This document shows positions 7,904 to 15,465 of a stretch of 32,746 bases of DNA, in pieces. How positions within the stretch are numbered: position 1 is the stretch's first letter; each line of letters opens with the position of its first letter. The DNA comes from Microbacteriaceae bacterium PS02067 (GTDB taxonomy: Bacteria; Actinomycetota; Actinomycetes; Actinomycetales; Microbacteriaceae): the NCBI GenBank assembly GCA_029960085.1, contig JASCPG010000037.1, positions 1-32,746 on the forward strand. Direction: 5' to 3'. A program made the translations under genes and the position numbers. The notes under the pieces were generated by a model. It was not told the DNA's origin. It was given only the letters and a program-made list of their open reading frames with translations, and made no database searches.

Positions 7904-7908
7904 CGCAC
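7904..7908. repeat. Target-site duplication, cargo-side copy (CGCAC)
   Basis: Identical to 1069-1073 and directly abutting the terminal TGTCCG (read inward). Confidence 0.85.
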
Positions 7909-8103
7909 CCGCACCGATGACAACCCATCGGTAGTTCCTGCCAACCGATCTGTAGTTTCCGCCCCGGTCGGACGGGGAAGTAGAGGCGTCGTCGACGTCT
8001 GCATTGCGTTCGCCGGTGATGTCCGATTCCGCCGGCAATGCCGACCTATGTGCCATAGAGACGCATCGTCTCTGCAGCCGCTGATGCATAGGAGGTAGAT
8101 GGG
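7909..8103 (+). promoter_or_regulatory. Upstream region of the translocase gene, with repeats and an operator-like dyad
   Basis: This gene-free stretch has two imperfect direct repeats (CATCGGTAGTTCCTGCC at 7926-7942 and CGATCTGTAGTTTCCGCC just after). It also has a dyad, AGAGACG-CAT-CGTCTCT, at 8057-8073, and a strong AGGAGG ribosome site eight bases before the ATG at 8104. The dyad overlaps a TAGAGA that could be the -10. Similar AGACG/CGTCT dyads lie downstream of the gene, suggesting a shared repressor. Confidence 0.5.
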
Positions 8104-10173
8104 ATGTCTCGCGCAATGTTGGGTGTGAGGCCCGAGGTCGTGGAGGACGTGGCCGTGCGCGCGTTGCCGCGGCGGCCGCTCGCGTGGCCGATGCGGGTCG
8201 TCGTCGTCTCGGCGATCGCGTTGATGGCCGGAGGGCTGGCGGCGGTGACCGATCGCGTCGAGCTCCTGGTGTTGGTCGTGATCGTCGCGGCGGTGATCAT
8301 CGCCGCCCTGATCGTGTTCGGTCATCGCGCGTGGCAGCGCGGCCGGTCCATCGACCTGATGATCGAGGCGGTCAACTCTGTGGTGAGAGCGTCAGCTCCA
8401 ACCCGAGACCTGGTGACCGTGTCGAGGTGGAAGGGAGGGTGGATCGGCGCTCCGCAGCGCATCGTGATCCGCTACCCCGGAGACCTGGTCGACTCAGATC
8501 TGAAGTTCGCCGAGACGCTCGTCGTCCAGGTGAGCAACCGGATGGGGATCGCCTATCGGGTGAAGAAGAACGATGCGCGCCGATGCCTGATCACGCTGAC
8601 TGCGGATCCGGCCGCACCCGAGCCTGTGGTCGACCCGGATCAATCCCGGCTGGAGAGCGTGCTGTCGGTGATCATCCCCGGGGTGTCCGTCGACGAGTTC
8701 GTCCGGGACAATGCCGACAATCTGCAGCGAACGGTTCTGCATTGGCCGCCGACCTCGACCTCTCGGGTGTCGAAGACGATCTGGCAGAAGCAGGCTGTCG
8801 ACGCCGTGCGCTCCTCCGTCGTGGCACCCAACGCAGCGCAGCTAACCATCGACTGGGATCTCACCGCCGATCGCGGCACCGTGCGCCCGCTGACGCCGCT
8901 GCCTGATGTTCTCCCTCATCCGCCCCGCGACGACGACAACCCGATGAAGATCTCCTTCGGGCACTTCCGCGACGGGACTCCCTGCGTCTGGGACCTCGAC
9001 GCTCCACTCCCGCACCTGCTGATCGTGGGTGGCACCGGTGGTGGAAAGACGGTGCTGCTGCTGTCGATCCTCACCGCACTGCCCACGGGGATGCGGCGTG
9101 ACGCATTCGGTCAGTGGGTTCGCGACCCAGACATGCCGATGGCCGAGATCTGGCCGATCGACCCGAAGCGCCTCGGCTTGTTCAACCTCGGGCTGCTCCC
9201 CGGAGCGAAGCCGGCCGCGACCCGGGAGGCGGGGATCGTCACCTACATCCTCAAGGTGAAGAAGCTCATGGACGACCGATACGAGTACCTCGAGCGGAAC
9301 GGCCCTCATCTGCGCTCCACGCTCGACCCGCTCGTCCTCGCCGTCGACGAGGGCGAGGAGATGGCCGACATGCTCAACGAGTGGTGGAAATCCGGCGGCG
9401 GCAAGGCCGACTGGTGCCAGCGGATGGGTCTCGAGAAGGCGCCGACCGGCAGCATCCACCCCGTGATGACGGCATTCGGCTCGATCCTGCGGCTTGGCCG
9501 CGAAGCGCGAGTGCACGTCATCCTCGCTTCGCAGCAGGCGGCGGCGTCGTGGTTGAGCACTTCGAGCCGATCCCAGTTCGCCGTCCGCATCGCGTTGCGC
9601 AACCTGGAGCAGTCCACCTCGATGATGACGTTCGGCAGCCTCGTGGCCACCGCCGGGCTCGAGAACAAGCCCGGCCGCGCCTGGGTGTCTCCGGGTATGG
9701 GTGTCCCACCCGAGCACGCGCAGATCTTCTGGACCCCGAAGCTTGCCCAGGGGCTCGGCGACAAGGACCGCGCGATCATGCACGACCTCGGAATTACCCT
9801 CCCGGACGACCCGGGCTTCGTCCCGCAAGACGACGTCGTCCAGGCGCCCGCCGAGCACGGTGAGGCCGAAGACGTGGCAGAGACCGCCGGCGGAGAGGAT
9901 ACGGCTCGCCCGCACCTGTATGCCGTCGAGGACTCGGCCCCCACCGAGGAAGAGACCGTGCGCAGCTTCGAGCTGTCGGTCTCGGAGCTTGAGGTGGGGA
10001 TGAACATCCTCGTCGACGTCGACGGTGAAGGTGTGATCGCCACCGTGGAGTCCATCGACGTCGACCTGGAGGACCAGGACTACCTCATCCTGACCTACCT
10101 CACCGAAGACGGCGAGAAGGGTGAGGTCGCGGTCCCCGATGACGAACAGGTGACGATACTGCTTCCGGAGTGA
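8104..10173 (+). CDS. TraB/FtsK-SpoIIIE-like DNA translocase (conjugal transfer)
   Basis: 689 residues. Two membrane helices (about 32-49 and 52-72) anchor a cytoplasmic motor. Walker A is GGTGGGKT (Lys315) and Walker B is LVLAVDEGEE (Asp415, Glu416); a sensor region, HVILASQQAAASWL, follows. The order matches FtsK/SpoIIIE motors, and within mobile actinobacterial DNA such proteins (TraB, TraSA) move double-stranded DNA between cells. A ~130-residue acidic tail with a beta-rich end (GMNILVDVDGEGVIATV) replaces the usual gamma DNA-recognition domain, so its DNA recognition is unclear. It is transcribed alone; a hairpin with a T-run follows the stop. Confidence 0.82.
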   Translation: MSRAMLGVRPEVVEDVAVRALPRRPLAWPMRVVVVSAIALMAGGLAAVTDRVELLVLVVIVAAVIIAALIVFGHRAWQRGRSIDLMIEAVNSVVRASAPTRDLVTVSRWKGGWIGAPQRIVIRYPGDLVDSDLKFAETLVVQVSNRMGIAYRVKKNDARRCLITLTADPAAPEPVVDPDQSRLESVLSVIIPGVSVDEFVRDNADNLQRTVLHWPPTSTSRVSKTIWQKQAVDAVRSSVVAPNAAQLTIDWDLTADRGTVRPLTPLPDVLPHPPRDDDNPMKISFGHFRDGTPCVWDLDAPLPHLLIVGGTGGGKTVLLLSILTALPTGMRRDAFGQWVRDPDMPMAEIWPIDPKRLGLFNLGLLPGAKPAATREAGIVTYILKVKKLMDDRYEYLERNGPHLRSTLDPLVLAVDEGEEMADMLNEWWKSGGGKADWCQRMGLEKAPTGSIHPVMTAFGSILRLGREARVHVILASQQAAASWLSTSSRSQFAVRIALRNLEQSTSMMTFGSLVATAGLENKPGRAWVSPGMGVPPEHAQIFWTPKLAQGLGDKDRAIMHDLGITLPDDPGFVPQDDVVQAPAEHGEAEDVAETAGGEDTARPHLYAVEDSAPTEEETVRSFELSVSELEVGMNILVDVDGEGVIATVESIDVDLEDQDYLILTYLTEDGEKGEVAVPDDEQVTILLPE

Positions 10174-10187
10174 CCCCCGGAGACGAC

Positions 10188-10206
10188 AAGACGATCTCGT
10201 CTTTTT
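10188..10206 (+). terminator. Hairpin with T-run after the translocase gene
   Basis: AAGACGA-TC-TCGTCTT at 10188-10203 runs into TTT. It fits an intrinsic terminator 15 bases after the TGA. It is nearly the inverse of the dyad at 10238-10255, so it may also serve as an operator. Confidence 0.55.
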
Positions 10207-10237
10207 ATCGCATAGGAGTTAGACTCATATGCGTAAG

Positions 10238-10255
10238 AAAGACGAGATCGTCTTT
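10238..10255. promoter_or_regulatory. Operator-like dyad upstream of the six-gene operon
   Basis: AAAGACGAGATCGTCTTT is an 18-base dyad with two central bases unpaired. Its reverse complement recurs at 10188-10203, and a related dyad lies at 8057-8073. Between the two downstream dyads is CTCATATGCGTAA, a motif also found inside the promoter at 25825-25874. Confidence 0.5.
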
Positions 10256-10275
10256 GTCCGATCTGGGCCTCTAAC

Positions 10276-10331
10276 AGGACCCATGTCGAGTAGAGGCATC
10301 CCGCCTCATCCTCGACAAGAAGGAGGGTCCT
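10276..10331 (+). promoter_or_regulatory. Nested leader hairpin that would mask the ribosome site
   Basis: Three stems are nested around one loop: AGGACCC (10276-10282) with GGGTCCT (10325-10331), GTCGAG (10285-10290) with CTCGAC (10311-10316), and GAGGC (10293-10297) with GCCTC (10303-10307). The outer 3' arm includes the end of the AAGGAGGG ribosome site just before the ATG at 10333. This arrangement is typical of translational control. Confidence 0.55.
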
Positions 10332-10332
10332 C

Positions 10333-10689
10333 ATGACCATCACACAGACCGCCCCCGCGAGCACCGCGGTGGGGGTCGATGTCACCGGAACGGTGCGCAG
10401 CCCGCTCATGCTCTTCCGCACCATCCCCGACCGCGTGCCGCACGTCTCGTTCCGAATCGACGGCGTCGACGGGCCGTACAACGTGCACGCGCGCGGCGTG
10501 CTCGCAGAGCTGCTCCGGCAGACGATCCGCAAGGGGAACGCCGTGCGGGTTCACGCACCCTGCGCGACTCTCGCGCACCCCGATCAACACGTTCCGGATC
10601 TCGAGGCGGACAGCGTCGAGATCCGGAACGTGTTGACCTCCGCGTCGACGCCCGGACCCCTGACGAGAGGACCTCTCACGGATGTGTGA
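10333..10689 (+). CDS. Unknown small protein, first gene of a six-gene operon
   Basis: 118 residues, not recognised. The centre (PHVSFRIDGVDGPYNVHARGVLAELLRQTI) looks like a compact alpha-beta or OB-like fold, but no family is claimed. Ribosome site AAGGAGGG. The 3' part of the reading frame contains a perfect 21-bp inverted repeat (10584-10604 and 10616-10636). The end overlaps the next gene by eight bases. Confidence 0.6.
   Translation: MTITQTAPASTAVGVDVTGTVRSPLMLFRTIPDRVPHVSFRIDGVDGPYNVHARGVLAELLRQTIRKGNAVRVHAPCATLAHPDQHVPDLEADSVEIRNVLTSASTPGPLTRGPLTDV
10584..10636. repeat. Perfect 21-bp inverted repeat inside a coding region
   Basis: Arms 10584-10604 (starts TCAACACGTTCC) and 10616-10636 are exact reverse complements around an 11-base spacer. 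No T-run follows. Such a strong cruciform or hairpin inside a gene could be a protein-binding or nicking site, an RNA element, or an assembly chimera. Confidence 0.8.
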
Positions 10690-11443
10690 CCCGAAGCCTG
10701 GTGCGCGGTGCAGCGCCGACACCTGGAAGGAACTGCAGCACGCGCGATCGAAGGCAGATGCCGCTCGACGAGATCTCGACCGCGCGCCCGAGGATCCTTC
10801 CGCACGGCGCCGGCTGCACCAGGCCGAGAGCAACCTCGCAGAGAAGAGCGCCGCATACGACTCCTCGCCTCGGGGCCAGCGCGAGCTCGCGGAGAAGATC
10901 GACTCCGCAGCTGACCCGAACAACCCCGAGCTCGATGATCTGCGCACTCGGCTCTGCGCCGGCAGGGCTACGCGCATCGCCCAGAAGCAAGCCCTCGCCC
11001 GGTCACGTGGCCTGTCCGGGGCGGAGGAGTCCCTCGAGGTGGAGCGTGCCCTGAATCGGCTTCGCCACCCGGACGGCGGGTACACCCGCCACCCGAACAC
11101 CGGGCGCGAGGAGAGCATCGGCTTCTTCGTCTCGCCCTACCCAGACCGTGAGGTAGCAATCCCCGTCGACCAGCTCCGACCCATCGACATCCTGCGATTC
11201 AGCAAGGCCAACGCCGATCTGCTGCGGATGGACTACCACTACGAGGGCGCCTGGCACGATCCTGAGACGGGAATCGTCTCCCTGGACGTGTCCGTGAAGA
11301 CCCTCGACGCAGCCGAGGCTCGACGGCTCGCCGAGCAGCACCAGCAAGTCGCGTTCTTCGACGCGCAGACCGGCGCCTCGGTCGAGGTTGACCCGAATGC
11401 CCGCGACCGAATCTCGCACCTCAACGAAGGGAACCCGTCATGA
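10682..11443 (+). CDS. Conserved-looking accessory protein of unknown function
   Basis: 253 residues beginning MCDPKPGARCSADT. Residues ~10-75 are a charged helical, probably coiled-coil region (RSKADAARRDLDRA). The C-terminal half is mixed alpha-beta (RHPNTGREESIGFFVSPYP, then YHYEGAWHDPETGIVSLDVS). I associate MCDP-start proteins of this kind with actinobacterial plasmids and phages but cannot name a function. It overlaps the upstream gene by eight bases and the next by ATGA. Confidence 0.65.
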   Translation: MCDPKPGARCSADTWKELQHARSKADAARRDLDRAPEDPSARRRLHQAESNLAEKSAAYDSSPRGQRELAEKIDSAADPNNPELDDLRTRLCAGRATRIAQKQALARSRGLSGAEESLEVERALNRLRHPDGGYTRHPNTGREESIGFFVSPYPDREVAIPVDQLRPIDILRFSKANADLLRMDYHYEGAWHDPETGIVSLDVSVKTLDAAEARRLAEQHQQVAFFDAQTGASVEVDPNARDRISHLNEGNPS

Positions 11444-11658
11444 CGAAGGACCTCAAGTACCTCGGGGCCGGGGCGCCCGGCGATCCGCTCACGGACATCG
11501 TCGCCGCCGTCGCCGCCGTCGCCGCCATCAACGGCCACACCCCGGACGACGCCGAGCTGCGCGAGCTGCTCGACGAGCAGGCTTTGCCCTCCGATGACGA
11601 GAGCGTGCAGCGACTGCGCGCCATGCTCGTCGACGCCGGGCTGGGGGAGGGGACATGA
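11440..11658 (+). CDS. Small acidic protein, unknown
   Basis: 72 residues, alanine- and aspartate-rich, mostly helical (DIVAAVAAVAAING, then DDAELRELLDEQ). ATGA overlap with both neighbours supports it as a real operon member. Not recognised. Confidence 0.6.
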   Translation: MTKDLKYLGAGAPGDPLTDIVAAVAAVAAINGHTPDDAELRELLDEQALPSDDESVQRLRAMLVDAGLGEGT

Positions 11659-12014
11659 CCGCGCGATCCGCACAGCCCCGCACCCTTCGCGCCCGCATCG
11701 TGACGTCGAACGAATCGTCGCTCGAGGTGCTCGCTGACCTCGTCGCCTCGGCCGACGCTCTACGGGCGGAAGCCGATGCGCTGCGCGCGCGACTGTCAGC
11801 CGGCAAGCTCGTCGCCGTCGCCGCGGCCGCGCGGGACATGATCGTCAAACTGCGCATCCGTGGGGCAGTACACGAAGGCGACTACCTCGCGCTGGTCGAC
11901 GCGGCGCGCATCGTCCTCTGCCGGCAGCGATTGCTCCTGCACCAGCTGCTCGCGTCAGGGGGAGCTGCCTCTGGGATCGGACCAGCTGCAGGCGATGGGG
12001 TGCAGGAGCCATGA
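11655..12014 (+). CDS. Small helical protein, unknown
   Basis: 119 residues, probably all helical, with a coiled-coil segment around residues 25-50 (LADLVASADALRAEADALRA). ATGA overlaps at both ends. No family recognised; the C-terminus is glycine/alanine-rich and probably disordered. Confidence 0.6.
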   Translation: MTARSAQPRTLRARIVTSNESSLEVLADLVASADALRAEADALRARLSAGKLVAVAAAARDMIVKLRIRGAVHEGDYLALVDAARIVLCRQRLLLHQLLASGGAASGIGPAAGDGVQEP

Positions 12015-12367
12015 GGACGCTCCGAGACAATGACGCTGCCGGCTACCCGGACGGCGTCTCGAGCGATGATCTGCACCGCCGCCGCGAGGGCGATGAGCTC
12101 GGATACGTCCCGTCGACGGGGGACTGCATCCGGTATGCGATGCGCCACTCGGCTTGGGACGAGAACGGGCACCGCCTAGAGGACTGGCCGGCCCGAGACG
12201 CGCGCGGGCCGTGGGGGCCGGCGACCGACGTCGTGAGTGTGACGCCGGTCGCCGGGCCTCTCATCGTGAAGGTCGCCTGCCGCAACCCTCGCAACGGTGA
12301 GCGCACATGGATCGACCTCGACTGGTGGATCTGTGAGCCGGTCTATCAGGACGGAGCGCTCTGGTGA
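12011..12367 (+). CDS. Small tryptophan-rich protein, unknown
   Basis: 118 residues with many Trp and acidic residues (HSAWDENGHRLEDWPARDAR, then GERTWIDLDWWICEP). ATGA overlap upstream and GTGA overlap downstream. Composition suggests a small folded acidic protein; no function is claimed. Confidence 0.6.
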   Translation: MRTLRDNDAAGYPDGVSSDDLHRRREGDELGYVPSTGDCIRYAMRHSAWDENGHRLEDWPARDARGPWGPATDVVSVTPVAGPLIVKVACRNPRNGERTWIDLDWWICEPVYQDGALW

Positions 12368-12657
12368 TCTCGTCGACGTGGGGGGAGCGATCGCACAGCG
12401 ATCCCTACTGCGCGGCCCATTGCTCAGCGGGGCACAAGCACAGCCAGTGCGGATGCTCGTGCAGCCACCGTCGCGCCGCCTCGATCTCTGATCGGTGGCA
12501 GGGCGCGTACTCCTACGCTCTGACGAACTCAGAGATCGACGATGCTGCAGCATTCGCGGATGAGTTCGCGGCCTACATCGAGGACAGGATGCACGAGATC
12601 CGATACCCCGACGTGCCCCTGCCGACGCCCGAGGAGTACGAGCTCGCGCATCGATGA
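12364..12657 (+). CDS. Small Cys/His-rich protein, last gene of the operon
   Basis: 97 residues. GTG start in a GTGA overlap with the upstream stop. The N-terminus is cysteine- and histidine-rich (CAAHCSAGHKHSQCGCSCSH, residues ~17-36), a likely metal-binding cluster. The rest is acidic and helical (EIDDAAAFADEFAAYIEDRM). The operon ends at the strong hairpin at 12735-12768. Confidence 0.6.
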   Translation: MISSTWGERSHSDPYCAAHCSAGHKHSQCGCSCSHRRAASISDRWQGAYSYALTNSEIDDAAAFADEFAAYIEDRMHEIRYPDVPLPTPEEYELAHR

Positions 12658-12734
12658 CAGGTGCTCTGAGCGCCTGGACATCACCGTTGCACATATGAGA
12701 TAGTTGCTGTGGGTGACCGCCCGAACTTCACCTC

Positions 12735-12768
12735 GGTCCCCGGAGGGTGCTGCATCCCTCCGGGGACC
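12735..12768. terminator. Strong bidirectional terminator between convergent operons
   Basis: A perfect 13-bp stem (12735-12747 with 12756-12768, GGTCCCCGGAGGG and its complement) with an eight-base loop sits between the rightward operon ending at 12657 and the leftward operon ending at 12773. TTCTCT follows on the plus strand. Confidence 0.85.
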
Positions 12769-12772
12769 TTCT

Positions 12773-13696
12773 CTATGCGGCGTCTTCACTGCCGGGGGTG
12801 ATCAAGGGCAGGAGGTCTCGCGCGGCCTTCGGGTACGCCGTCCGCTCGAGAGCGACCAGCTGCTGGCGGCGTTGACGCGCAGTGCCGAGCGCCCAGGCGT
12901 AGCGGAAGTTGCCGGGGTGGCGGATCTTCTGCACTCCGACGTCGACGAGCGCCGTATGCAGCCACGCGCGAGGATCCTGCCCGGCGCGACGCGGCCGGGC
13001 GCCGAGCTTCACCAGGTGCCGCTCGGCGGCGTCGCATCCCTGCTCCCCAGTGCGCAGCTTCGAGAGGGTCCGCTCGGAGAGCACGAGGCCGGCGGTGGGG
13101 ACGTAGTTCAGGGTCCGCGGTGTGGAACGCCCCAGGGCGATCGCCCCCGTGGCCTGGTAAATCGTGCCCACATGTCCCCGGCAGATGGTCTCGACACGGG
13201 TGGAGATCTGGCCGTGCTCGTCGACGTCGGTGATGGTCCGTTGCCGTGGCATCGGGTCGGCGAAAGAGACGATCCCGAGGATGCCGGCGGCTGCTGCGCG
13301 CTTCCAGACCTGGGCGAGGAACCAGGACTCGGCGTTGGCGGGTGCGGCATCCGTGAGCACGAAGCGGCCGAGCTCGAGGGATTGCGTGAAGGGGGCGAGT
13401 TCGGGGAAGACGTTGCGGACGACAGCTGCCCTCATGGGGACGGACAGGACCGCGACGCCGGCCAGGCTCGCGGGATCCTCGCCTGCCTCGGAGAACAGCC
13501 CCCACGCCATCCGGCCTGCCGGGTAAGAGGCTGCGTAGTGGTGCCGGCAGACGAACGATCGCGCGACGGACTCCGGGATCTCGGCGACGGAGAACTGACG
13601 CGCGTCGAAGCCTCCCTCGGACAGATGCCGCCACGAGTGTCGTCCCAGCGTCCACCGCTGGCAGGAAGACGATTCGGGGGTAGGCGTGCGGGTCAT
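12773..13696 (-). CDS. Mom-like DNA-modification protein (adenine carbamoylmethylation family)
   Basis: 307 residues resembling the phage Mu Mom family, which modifies adenines in DNA and so blocks many restriction enzymes. Visible features are SFVCRHHYAASYPAG (His52, His53, Tyr54), a GNAT-like core (LAGVAVLSVPM, QSLELGRFVLTDAAP, ESWFLAQVWKRA) and IVSFADPMPR with Asp147. As I recall, Mu Mom uses a His-Tyr pair near residue 48 and an Asp near 139 for metal binding; the spacing here is close. Last gene of the leftward operon, with ATGA overlap with the gene before it and a GGAAGGA ribosome site. The alternative is a generic acetyltransferase. Confidence 0.65.
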   Translation of the reverse strand: MTRTPTPESSSCQRWTLGRHSWRHLSEGGFDARQFSVAEIPESVARSFVCRHHYAASYPAGRMAWGLFSEAGEDPASLAGVAVLSVPMRAAVVRNVFPELAPFTQSLELGRFVLTDAAPANAESWFLAQVWKRAAAAGILGIVSFADPMPRQRTITDVDEHGQISTRVETICRGHVGTIYQATGAIALGRSTPRTLNYVPTAGLVLSERTLSKLRTGEQGCDAAERHLVKLGARPRRAGQDPRAWLHTALVDVGVQKIRHPGNFRYAWALGTARQRRQQLVALERTAYPKAARDLLPLITPGSEDAA

Positions 13697-13968
13697 CGGG
13701 CGGATCCTTCCGGGTGGGTGTCGTGCGGGACGCTGATCGTGGAGGAGGACGCCCGCGGCGCTGCGAGGGCGATCGCGTACAGCTGTTGCAGACGCCGACG
13801 TAGGTGCGGATTCGCTGCAGCTGACCGGCGGAGCTCCACTGCAGAGATCTCGCCCCCGAGGGTGCGGAGATCCAGGGTGGCGATCGCCCAGGCGCAGAGC
13901 GCGACGTCGTCGACGTCGATCTCCACCTCGACGGTCGTCGTCTGCTGCCAGCTGAGCGCAGTCTTCAC
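13693..13968 (-). CDS. Small protein of unknown function
   Basis: 91 residues from a GTG start at 13966-13968. An acidic beta-like N-terminus (TTTVEVEIDVDDVALCAW) is followed by helices rich in Arg and Leu. It overlaps the Mom-like gene by ATGA, so the two are translationally coupled; a helper role for the modification protein is possible but unproven. Confidence 0.6.
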   Translation of the reverse strand: MKTALSWQQTTTVEVEIDVDDVALCAWAIATLDLRTLGGEISAVELRRSAAANPHLRRRLQQLYAIALAAPRASSSTISVPHDTHPEGSAR

Positions 13969-13975
13969 GGTGCCC

Positions 13976-14650
13976 TCAAGGGTTCTGCGGCCGGTGCCCG
14001 GTCAGCTGGTGGTACGGGACTGTCTCGGGCCAATTGCCGCCGGGGTCGCTGCGGAGTGAAACGGTGGTCCGGTTCGCGCGGACCACCGTGTGCCAGCGGC
14101 CACGATGCTCCACGAGATCTCCGGGTGCGACAGCTCTCCGATCGACTCGAGTGGCGCCGGCGCCATTGAGGTGCGCTTGCTCCACGGCCTGCCAGTAGCG
14201 CAGCCGTCCCGTCAGCTGTTCGCGCTCGTCGAGAAGCTCCTCCCGCTCGGCGCCACGAGCGGGAGGGAACGTGACCCCAAGGTGGTTGCGGTAGCCGGCG
14301 AGATTCCGCGCCGTCGCGCGGAGTCGCCGCTGCAGCCGTTCGATCCTCCGGGCGGCATCCTGCGGACTGGTCCGCACCGCGCGCCAGATGGTGAGATCTT
14401 CGACGGGCTGGGGTCGCACCTCGAGCTCGACGAGGACGACGTGCCCAGCCCGGGTGAGCTCCTCTTCGGTGCGTGCGATGACATCTCGCTGTGGCGCACG
14501 ATCCCGCGAGAAGGGGACATACCATTTAGCGCGTCGTCGCGAGTACCGCCAGCCGCACGCCCGGAGCGCCTCGGCTTCGGCCCCGTCGACGCGGACGCCG
14601 GCCAGCGTGGTGCCATCGGCGCCGCTGTGGGTGATCCGCAACGAGCTCAT
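13976..14650 (-). CDS. DUF3560-like domain protein
   Basis: 224 residues. Residues 1-80 (MSSLRITHSGADGTTLAG, then ALRACGWRYSRRRAKWYVP, then SRDRAPQRDVI) match the DUF3560 pattern of a small domain with GWRWSR..WYVP..SRDR common on plasmids. A coiled coil (RRIERLQRRLRATARNL) and a C-terminal SH3-like stretch (GDLVEHRGRWHTVVRANRTTVSLR) follow. The start at 14650 is chosen because it overlaps the upstream stop as ATGA; the open frame continues upstream but covers a better gene. The function of the family is unknown. Confidence 0.7.
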   Translation of the reverse strand: MSSLRITHSGADGTTLAGVRVDGAEAEALRACGWRYSRRRAKWYVPFSRDRAPQRDVIARTEEELTRAGHVVLVELEVRPQPVEDLTIWRAVRTSPQDAARRIERLQRRLRATARNLAGYRNHLGVTFPPARGAEREELLDEREQLTGRLRYWQAVEQAHLNGAGATRVDRRAVAPGDLVEHRGRWHTVVRANRTTVSLRSDPGGNWPETVPYHQLTGHRPQNP

Positions 14651-14883
14651 GGCTCGTCCCGGAAGATCGCGATCGCGTTCCTGATGACCAGTCGGAGGAG
14701 GAACCAGAGCCCGATCAGCAGGCCGAGCTCGAGCAGGGCATGCCAGACGCGGCCGCCGAGGATGAGCGCCGCGGCGATCGCGACTACGGCGATGAGAACG
14801 AACACGGCGCCGGAGGCTGCTCGGTGGGCGCGCTGTGAGATCTCCGCGGAGACATGGCGACGGGGGTACGGAGCGATAGCCAT
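14647..14883 (-). CDS. Small membrane protein, two helices
   Basis: 78 residues with two hydrophobic segments (GAVFVLIAVVAIAAALIL and WHALLELGLLIGLWFLLRLV). The ATG at 14883 follows GGAGG with six bases between, which decides this start over longer ones. It lies two bases after the stop of the upstream gene. Confidence 0.65.
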   Translation of the reverse strand: MAIAPYPRRHVSAEISQRAHRAASGAVFVLIAVVAIAAALILGGRVWHALLELGLLIGLWFLLRLVIRNAIAIFRDEP

Positions 14884-14885
14884 GC

Positions 14886-15398
14886 TCAGCCTCCGATGCG
14901 TTGCGTCGGCTCCACAGCTGCACCGCGCCGCCATTGCGGTGTGAAGTCGCACAGGCCGGAGTACTCGACGACGCCCGGGTGGTCATCGCTGGTGACCAAC
15001 GGCCAGGTGCGCAGCCGTGACTGGATTGCGGCCCCGAGCCGGTCGAGGAACTTGCGGGCGAACGAGTCCGCCCAGTTCGGACTGTCGGCGCTGTTGTCGA
15101 TGAGGAAGAGCCGGCATCGCTCCACTTGGAGGGCCTGCTCCTCGGTGATGGTGAACGTCTCCCGCTGCTCGGGCTGCCAGATCAGATCGAAGACTGGCTG
15201 CCAGGTGTACAGCGGGGTGGGGTGATGGGTGCTGGCCGCTGCGTTCGCGGCCGCGTAGTTCTCCGAGCGCAGCTGCCGGCCGATCCGATCTGCGGCCCTG
15301 ACGATCTCCTCCGCGTCGCGGTCGACGGTGGAGTTGCCGATGACGGCGGCGCTCACGATGAGGTCGATGGTGTCTTTGGTGACGATCTGGACGCGCAC
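14886..15398 (-). CDS. Unknown protein, first gene of the Mom-like operon
   Basis: 170 residues from a GTG start at 15396-15398, chosen for the AGGGAGG ribosome site six bases upstream. Beta-rich N-terminus (VRVQIVTKDTIDLIVSAAVI), then a helix (DAEEIVRAADRIGRQLRSEN) and a Trp-containing middle. Small proteins starting this way are common in actinobacterial plasmids and phages, but no function is known to me. It is the first gene behind the promoter at 15416-15465. Confidence 0.6.
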   Translation of the reverse strand: MRVQIVTKDTIDLIVSAAVIGNSTVDRDAEEIVRAADRIGRQLRSENYAAANAAASTHHPTPLYTWQPVFDLIWQPEQRETFTITEEQALQVERCRLFLIDNSADSPNWADSFARKFLDRLGAAIQSRLRTWPLVTSDDHPGVVEYSGLCDFTPQWRRGAAVEPTQRIGG

Positions 15399-15415
15399 GA
15401 GAAACCTCCCTGCAT

Positions 15416-15465
15416 TTAGCTGACTTGACAGCATCGAATATAGGGCACACATAGCAGATAGTCAA
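15416..15465 (-). promoter_or_regulatory. Repeated promoter/leader module, copy 1 (Mom-like operon)
   Basis: On the minus strand: -35 TTGACT (15465-15460), 17-base spacer, -10 TATATT (15442-15437), seven bases, then the box GTCAAGTCAGCTAA (15429-15416). One of nine copies with exactly this spacing. This copy has a near-consensus -35 and lacks the ATGTCSGA element found in most others. Confidence 0.8.

Noticed and set aside
7624..7920. 98-codon frame across the transposon left end
   Set aside because: It crosses the transposon boundary and target duplication, has no ribosome site and covers the TnsB-type repeats.
12704..14059. Long plus-strand frame of 451 codons
   Set aside because: It lies antisense to the Mom-like and neighbouring genes, which have motifs, ribosome sites and ATGA overlaps.
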